Source of the DNA: Terana coerulea
Lineage: Eukaryota; Basidiomycota; Agaricomycetes; Polyporales; Phanerochaetaceae
Reading direction: 5' to 3'
DNA length: 64,000 bases
Assembly (NCBI GenBank): GCA_024811115.1
Contig: JAKOGH010000880.1
Coordinates: forward strand, 175,873-239,872
Part shown: positions 57,272 to 64,000 of the stretch, piece by piece
How positions within the stretch are numbered: the first letter of the stretch is position 1
Layout: every line of letters starts with the position of its first letter
Made by a program: the position numbers and the translations under genes
Notes under the pieces: generated by a model
The model's input: only the letters and a program-made list of their open reading frames with translations
Told to the model about the DNA's origin: nothing
The model's database searches: none

Positions 57272-58280
57272 CTTTTGATAAGCGATATCGATATTAGTCT
57301 CGTTCCCATCTGCTCTGAACTCCGAAAGCGCTGAGGCTTTCGGCCAGTGAGTCGGACATCGAAAAAGCGATGTTCACTGGCTCGTTAGAGCGTCTGGTGA
57401 GTTTGGATCATCCGGGTGTAGATCGCTCGCATGTGACGGCTCTCTGGCTTGCTCCTGCTTGCTCTCAGAGTCGACGACGACCGCCCCTCGCTCTTTGCTC
57501 CCCTCCTACGGTTGATTCATGTTCTCTCAGCCCTCCAGGCTCGTTTCGTCTCTCCCATTAGTCTATCTCCTAGCGCTGAGTCCGGATAGCTCTTCAAAGG
57601 CGGAAGGCAACTCTACCAAGCTAGCTACACGGGCTTGGTTATTGCGAAGGTGTCTCGAGTTTGCGCAGGTGTAGGGCATTATGGGAAGAAACGAGAGGGC
57701 TAGGAGATACCAATGGAGCCTCTTCTACGGTATGTCTCTCATGTTCCGGCTTATTAATTTATCTGCACCTAGAGTCCTTTCGCTTTGCCTATTTGTGGCG
57801 ATTCGAACCCTGCAACTATCAAGCCGGTCGTGAACTGGCCTTATGCGCCCTAGGAAGCCATCCGCGCAATTCTTGTACATCATTCTCGTCAGCTGCGTGT
57901 GTGGTGGCACATTCTGCCTTCTTGTACACCCTCGCTCGCTCCCGAACAGTTGGAGGGGCTTCCAGTTGGATTTTACACTATCTTATGGGCACCGCTTGAA
58001 GCTTTAATGTATATATGACTGTATAATCCAATGCAACAATATACAAATGAAACTACACGCATACACAGAGCTCCAAGTGTTGAGTGACGAGCGAGAGCAG
58101 CAGCCGTAGCGAGCAGGCGCGGTCACGTGCGAGCCATCTACACCCGGACGGTTCAAAGTGACCAGACGTTCTATTACATTACCGTGCATCGACTTTTCGA
58201 TCTCCGCACGGCAGGTCCCGTAGGGCCAATGTCATAGATACGGCTGGGAACGAGACTATATCGATATATACGTGGCGATG
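57272..58280. repeat. Long inverted repeat, about 1 kb, possible TIR element
   Basis: The left arm (about 57272-57500) and the reverse complement of the right arm (about 58060-58280) share ATCGATAT(T)AGTCTCGTTCCCA, GAGCGTCTGGTGAGTTTGGA against GAACGTCTGGTCACTTTGAA, and CCGGGTGTAGATGGCTCGCA-like text. The arms are about 200 bp and diverged; the middle (57500-58060) is unique. Both arms can encode ERLVxLxxPGVDxSHVTA reading inward. Exact ends and target duplication could not be fixed. Confidence 0.6.
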
Positions 58281-59317
58281 AGATAAGCGCATGTTCAAGA
58301 TGTAAACCAAATAATGGTCGATCCATAGAAAGTACAAGCCAGTCAGATCAGGGCAAGAGAGTCAATGATGAGTACATACCGTAGTGAGCAATTTTATGTG
58401 ACTCATTTCAGCAGAGCTTGCCGTGAGAGGTGTGAAGAGGAATTCCCAGCGGCGGTCATTCCGGACACATATATTACTGAATGTCAAAAATCATTGAATA
58501 ACCGAAAATCGCGAATAGCCGTACACCCGTACTCAGGCGAACTGACCTTGCTCCTTGGCAGTGGGCACTTCCCACGTCCTGAGCACTGACGCAGGTTTGC
58601 TGTCGTCCGTGATAGCGACTTTTACCTGCTGCAGAGCTAACGCAGTGCGCCGAATCTTGAAGGTGGTATGCTGCGACGAAGTATAGAAGGAATCAAAGGT
58701 AACTGAAAGGTCTTGGGCAGGTCATCGACGTAAGAATTCAAGCAAGACGGACCAAGCAAAGCGTGAAGTGGCTCCAGAATAACGCGCGCTCTCATTGGCT
58801 TGCAGCCATCTGCCGATCGTGCCGATCAATATACATTGATCCGCGGGCCCCAGGACAGCCGGACTTCACTTTGGTCAAACCGTACTAACTTACATACTTA
58901 CACTTCGGCCGTAACATTCGTCTCGTCGACTCCAATCGCCATTACTCGCTGAGTTAGAATATTTCGGAAGGCTGCGAATCGACTACCAGCCTCTCTACAT
59001 GCTCTGACTCAGCATGCTCAAAGTGTTATGTCGTGTGTTCTAATACAAACGGTGGTTTCCGACACAGCGAGTCCAGACAGCAGCCGCTGCCAAACAGGAT
59101 CGGTGAGGCTGACCGCAAGGATATGAAGGCGATTGTCGGTCAGCCTCAACCTTCGCGGAAAGCCTCTTTCTGCTGAAGGGCTTCTGTACAGGCTTCACCC
59201 TCTCTATTCTTCCCTCCACCTCCACGCCGCATCCCAACGAATCATACCTACCTCATTCTGCTCTGCACATACTACACACTCTCTATACTCTACCTTCCTC
59301 TTACCCTCCATATCACA
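58281..59317. other. Intergenic and upstream region of coiled-coil copy
   Basis: From about 58790 the sequence resembles that upstream of the copy at 45190. Nothing else is recognised. Confidence 0.4.
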
Positions 59318-60535
59318 ATGATCTCATCTCCCCTCGCCACCGCGACGGTCAGGACCGTCGTCGGTGCAGCACTCGAAGAATACTCGCAGAGCGAAGCACA
59401 CATGTTGAACGCGGCCGCCGTCCAGGAGAAACTCAACAAGACTACCCTCGAGCTGGACATCGAGCGTGGCAAGGCCTGCAACCTCACCCGGTCCCTGAAG
59501 GAAGTCAGCAACACCAAGGTTCACCTCCGCAGCCTGAAGGGACTGTATGCGCACACCCACACTACGCTGCTCGAGCGGGAGAAATTATGTGTACGTGCTC
59601 CTGGTTCTCTTCTTGCTCGCCGTGGCTGAAAAGTCGGTTACTTCACAGGTCGAGCAGCAAGCTCAGCTCACCAGAGCGCAGCAGTACATCAAATTCGTCG
59701 ACTACAACCTCTACCTCGCCCGCTCACGCGTCGTCGAGAAGGACAAGGAGGTCGACGTCCTCAAGGCCCACCTACCCGAGCAGGCCCTCCTCCAGCCTCA
59801 AATCGCCGACCTTGTCTTCAAGCAGGGCGATGCCGCTGTCCAGGACCTCAACATCCAGATCATCGAGCTGCGCACTGTCGTCCTCGGCCTGCAGACCGAG
59901 AAACACGGCCTCACTCAGGCACTCCAGGCTGCCAAGTCTGCGGAGCAGACCCTCGCGAACAACCTTCTCGCCCGCCTCGACTGCGAGATGAAGAAGAACC
60001 AAGAATTGGGGCGCGCCTCGCTGCCGCAGAAGCGAGGGTCAACCAAGAGCAGGACGTCGCCGCTGGCCGCCTGCAACGGCTCGAATCCGAACAACTGAAG
60101 AATCATGACCTCACCGCCCGCCTAAGCCGCACCACCGTCCCCTCTCTGACGCCCGCCATGACGCGCACGTCACCGAAATTCAGCTCGCTGAGTCGGTGGC
60201 GGACGCCGCGGACGAAGTCTTCGTGAAGACGCTCGAGCTCGCCTTATTCGAGCTCCAGGCGTACGAGGCTACCCACGAGCTGCAACACGCGCAGGCGACA
60301 CACCAGACGGAGCTCGCGACGGTGCGCAATGAGCACCAGTGCGAGATGGCCGAGCTGCGCGCGAAGTTCGAAGCAAGAACGACGCACGGAAGGACCTCCC
60401 ACTCCTGCAGCACAATACGCCGCCGGGGCCGCGAAGCCGATGCAAGACAAGGAGAACGCCGCGACACCTGCAAACAGACTCACAAGGCGTCGCACCATCA
60501 CGTCCGCGTCCTCTAGGCGCGTGTCGTTGGTGTAA
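59318..60535 (+). pseudogene. Second coiled-coil family, longer copy with frameshifts
   Basis: Begins MISSPLATATVRTVVGAALE and matches the gene at 45190, including the intron (about 59591-59649). It reads VEQQAQLTRAQQYIKFVDYN through LLARLDCEMKKNQELG. There one base is missing (near 60008) compared with the 45-kb copy. The text goes on in another frame (ARLAAAEARVNQEQDVAAGR), again in a third (AESVADAADEVFVKTLELAL, then YEATHELQHAQATHQTELAT), and ends, after a further change, in QDKENAATPANRLTRRRTIT and a stop near 60535. The whole C-terminal half absent from the 45-kb copy is visible here. Either it is a dead copy or the sequence has base errors. Confidence 0.6.
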
Positions 60536-60697
60536 TTCCTTCACGGTCTCGGTTGCTGGTGAGTGGCATTGTCCAACACTGAAGCCTTCACGCTGACGCA
60601 TTGTGTAGGTTCAATTCGGTTTCTTTTCTGGGAGGGACTGGTTTCGCGCTTCGGATTTTTTGTTTCTTGGTTCTTCTCTGGGGCTTCTCTGTGTGGA

Positions 60698-60776
60698 CGC
60701 TACGGACTCGGACTCGGACTCGGACATTGACATGGACTTGGACATGGACTTGGACTTGGACTTGGACTTGGACTCC
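60698..60776. repeat. Hexanucleotide microsatellite (GGACTY)n
   Basis: Repeats of GGACTC, then GGACTT with GACATG variants. Every frame reads as a two-residue repeat, so the open frames through it are not called as genes. Confidence 0.8.
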
Positions 60777-60835
60777 TATAATTGTACCACCGCCCCACCG
60801 CCCCGAGCTTCAAGGCTCCAGTCGACCACCACCCA

Positions 60836-61198
60836 AGCGTGCTTGTCACCAACGAGCGGAAGGACGCAAAGGGAAGTCCATTTCATTTTCTCTCGGCGTA
60901 GGTGTAGCGGAGGGCCCGGCCAGCCTTCTTCTCACCTGCTCCGAGCTTTATCTTTTCTTCCCCCTTCCCCTTCTTGCCTACAGAGCACTCATCACTTTTT
61001 GCCTCCATAGGTTTCAGGCGCGGATATCGACGGGCGAGAAGGTCAAAAGGGAAGTCTTCTCCGATTCTTCACTCTCTGCGCTCAATACAGGTACTTAGGC
61101 GGCCTGGCCAGCCGTCTTTGCGCTCGCTTCGCGCTTTTCTTCTTCCTCCTCCCTCGCCACACACAGAGCGCTCATCACTTTTGTACCTGTCATTATAG
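60836..61198. repeat. Diverged tandem duplication, unit about 180-190 bp
   Basis: Both units share AAGGGAAGTC, then GGCC(C/T)GGCCAGCC, and later CAGAGC(A/G)CTCATCACTTTT. Together with a weaker third start (GGCTCGGCTGGTCC, about 61218) they suggest a small tandem repeat. No gene assigned. Confidence 0.55.
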
Positions 61199-64000
61199 GG
61201 TTCGGAAGGACCTGAGGGGCTCGGCTGGTCCGGCTCTTCGTTAAAGGTCAGCGGTGTTTTGAAGCGCGAACTGTGAGTCGTCTTCCTCGAGATGCTCGGT
61301 CGGATTGTGCTGACACTTGCGGGTTTGCAGGGCCCCTCGCGTCTTTGGGCATCATCCTGAGGGAAGGACGACCGCACTAGTCCGCGTTGCCCAGTCGGCG
61401 CAGACTCTTGTGCGGTTGACCTGGCGCAGGCCGTTTCGAGGCCCTTAGGATAACTACTCGTCGTGGCGAGGAAACCAAGATGCGCTTGACCCAGTCTCTT
61501 CTACCGACTCTGATACTGAATTGTCTTGCATGTCTTCATAATATCACGCTCCTTTACTTCATATGTCACTATCTTTGCGATCTCGTATGCAAGTCTACCA
61601 CGTCAACCTTGCCGAGCAGTATTGGTGAGGGCTTGCACAACGCTCCGCAGCGCATTTCTCATTAGCAGGACCGGTCACATCTGTAATATTTGCCACATTC
61701 CCATCCGCAACGCGTCTGACTGTTACTCTGACATATGTAAGCTCATCAACGGTCTTTGATTGCCCCAATCAGAGACCGCGAATGAGTTTATATAGGGACT
61801 CTGCGAGCTGTAGACGTAGCGGATGTGGGAGCGTTGGTCGGATCGAAGACAAGTGGGCGCAAATTTTCAAAGGTCCTTGCCGTTTTTGCCATGTGACCAT
61901 GACAGGAACCCCTGTTTCCTAGTCTCACTACACTCATGAACGAGTACACCATACTCGTCCATGAGTGTGGCGAGGCTCCTGGGTGCTGCCTGAGGTGCAA
62001 CTTTTGGTGTCGGCGCGCTAGGTCAACCTCGCTATATGAGCGGATAGGAGGAGTAACTTACAACTCCTATCAGCTCGCATGGCGAGATTGAATCGGAGCC
62101 GCAGACCGCAGAGAACGAAGGTTGCAAGCGTGAGATGCGGCACATCCCCAGGACAGAGGAAAACAGTGGATGTGGGTGGGTGATTGGAGTTGAGTACAGC
62201 GTGAACCTGCGAGCTCCTCAAATACCCGCGCCATCGGCACGGCGAGAAGGGCTAGACAGCTGTCACGCTGGGGTTGCACGCCTCCATGGGGAAAGCATTG
62301 GCCAGATGCACTGGCAGCACGATACCCATCTGTAACGAGGTATGCAAACCCTTATGCGAAATGGGGGCTGAGGAATTACTCCATCGTTTCCTGTGCTCAA
62401 ATGCGTCGCGGAACATCATACTGTTATACCAGACAGGTATAACGGATCATTTTCTATGCGGTAAAAGAGGCCACTGAGAAGTGCAGACTAGGTCACAGTC
62501 ACTCTCACCGGATATCTCGCCATAAATCGTAGTGCGATGTCGTCTCTTCTCTGTTCTCTGTTGGAGATATTGGTGTCCATACGGATTAGCTGGCTCCGGA
62601 TTTGTCATAAAAACCGTTCGGCGGAGCGATCTCTCCGGAAGCTTCAGCGGTCTCCGAGAATATGAAAGCACAACGACCTAAGCCTATCGCTGAGCTGACT
62701 GCGAAAGGCCTTTAGCGAACCGGGCGGTGCTTACCTCATGCTTCACAACAATAGAGCATCGCAGTTCTGCAGCTATTACGGCCCAGCGCCCAGTCATCCA
62801 TCAGGCTGCCGTGTAACTGTCACAGAGAGACTGCGCTCAGCCCCAGTGAGATATTGACGAGAGAATCCGACACTGCTCGTCCCTGTCTCAGCATCCAATC
62901 GGACAAAACATTATAAGTATTCCAACACACCGTATAATTCGTAGCGCTATTCCTACAGCAAACATCCGTCAGCCACGCACTCGCTTCCATCCCTCTTTTC
63001 TCCTTTTCCCCAGCCCACAATGCTGACGCACGTCGAGAACAAAGCTCGCAGCGGCATTGCGAAGGCATACTCCGACGAGCACTTCGGACGGTATGGATGA
63101 GTGGTGAGTGTGCATGACTCCGTTCTCTGTACCTTGACGTGAAGCGAGCCTATCCTTAAGCGTGTATAACCCGCGAAAACACTTCATAATCAGCCTTCAC
63201 GGGGCTCCTGTCAGAGTGCACTTTCGCGTACCGAGAACGCATGTGCCGGGTATGAGATGACGGTGAGGGAGGGTGACGTCGTAGTGGCTTGATACACACA
63301 TCCGGCGTAGGTTTGCAGGACCTGGCTTGTGCGTGGGCCAGTGCAAGTGCATCCCACCCGCAGCACGCGCGTTGGGCGGAGGATTCGAGTCCAGCATATC
63401 TCGGTGCACCCGTGCCGGATCCAACATACTGAGCAGGATTGTGAAAATTGAAACCACAACGCGATTTCGAGTGCGAACAGGATCCTTGCAACGCGAGACA
63501 GGTGCTCAGTAAGAGGGAGTAGATTGTCTTGTTGGAGGTGTTGGTAAACTGTTGCTATGAGGAGACCTCGACGGCCGGAGCAAACAAGGTGTGTTCTGCG
63601 GAGAAGGATAAAAGGATTCGTATAGGGTGTGCATACTGTATACATGCATGTGTAGCATCCCGTGGTGAACAGTCTTTCGGGTCGGGCAACATCGACTTGT
63701 ACACGGGACACAAATGTGCACGGCTTTTCCTAATTATTCTCGTGCATGTATGCGTTGGTCACTTCCCCACATCATGTCCCATCTTTTGGATAGACGGAGT
63801 AAGTCTTTAGTGATGCAACGAAATGAAGCGCGACGCACCTATAGTGTTGCCCGCCACTTTCACCATGCTGCTTGACACCCCAAATGCCGCTCCACTAAAT
63901 CCCGACGCTCAAACATCATTTCAAGGCCTGATTTGATACAATCTACACCACTGTTGAGAGGACCGTGTAAACGTGGAGAGACTCGGAGTGGGAGGGTCTG
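61199..64000. other. Gene-poor end of window
   Basis: I found no ORF with convincing coding character. It includes the hairpin at 61931-61967 and a second imperfect one at 62038-62078. Confidence 0.4.
61931..61967. repeat. Short near-perfect hairpin
   Basis: CACTCATGAACGAGTA pairs with TACTCGTCCATGAGTG (one mismatch in 16) around a 5-base loop. A second imperfect hairpin lies at 62038-62078. Confidence 0.6.

Noticed and set aside
60601..61098. ORFs reading as Asp-Ser, Thr-Arg or Thr-Trp dipeptide repeats
   Set aside because: Produced by a hexanucleotide microsatellite; no start context or conserved flank.
1..64000. CRISPR arrays, rRNA genes, integrated viruses or retrotransposons with reverse transcriptase
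   Set aside because: No regularly spaced repeats, no rRNA-like segments and no YxDD or other polymerase motifs were seen.

Overview
The window looks like nuclear DNA of a filamentous basidiomycete, probably an agaricomycete. Genes are split by many short GT-AG introns of about 50-90 nt, and two protein families that I know mainly from basidiomycetes (DUF6533 membrane proteins and DUF6593) are present. All assignments come from reading translations and motifs; no database search was run.

Region by region: 1-10.5 kb holds conserved single-copy genes: a partial F-box gene (-), PAN2 (+), RAD18 (+) and a coiled-coil gene (-). From about 11.7 to 29 kb the DNA is accessory and duplicated: a 333-bp hAT-like MITE, a DUF6533 gene, a broken copy of a lineage-specific gene ('gene A'), a 1.1-kb TIR element, a GST gene, a frameshifted HSP20, a decayed copy of the coiled-coil gene and an intact HSP20. 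From 29.6 to 39.7 kb lies a more ordinary gene island: an unknown ORF, a PI-PLC X-domain phosphodiesterase, a Cys-cluster protein, a DUF6593 protein, a GH88 hydrolase and the TATA-binding protein. From 40.5 to 51 kb the duplicated genes recur (HSP20, GST, coiled-coil, DUF6533, gene A), mostly in the opposite orientation. From 51.4 to 64 kb the window is repeat-rich and gene-poor: AT-rich blocks around a GC-rich minisatellite, a tRNA-like sequence, two more 1.1-kb elements, a long inverted repeat, a frameshifted coiled-coil copy and simple repeats.

The most informative structure is a pair of 333-bp MITEs, identical as far as I can read, at 11701-12033 (+) and 44298-44630 (-). Their 8-bp flanks are exchanged between the two copies: the left flank of one matches, in reverse complement, the left flank of the other, and likewise for the right flanks. 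This is the footprint expected if the 32-kb interval between them had been inverted by recombination between the MITEs, or if an assembler had flipped it there. Three further transposon insertions can be read with exact target duplications. Two of them are supported by an uninterrupted paralogous site elsewhere in the window.

Functionally, PAN2 (mRNA deadenylation), RAD18 (post-replication repair) and TBP (transcription) are housekeeping genes. The GST and HSP20 genes form a stress-response pair that was duplicated as an inverted block, with heat-shock elements in the HSP20 promoters. Several genes show single-base frame breaks. Because one break may lie in TBP, which is essential, sequencing or assembly indels have to be considered before every frameshifted copy is called dead.
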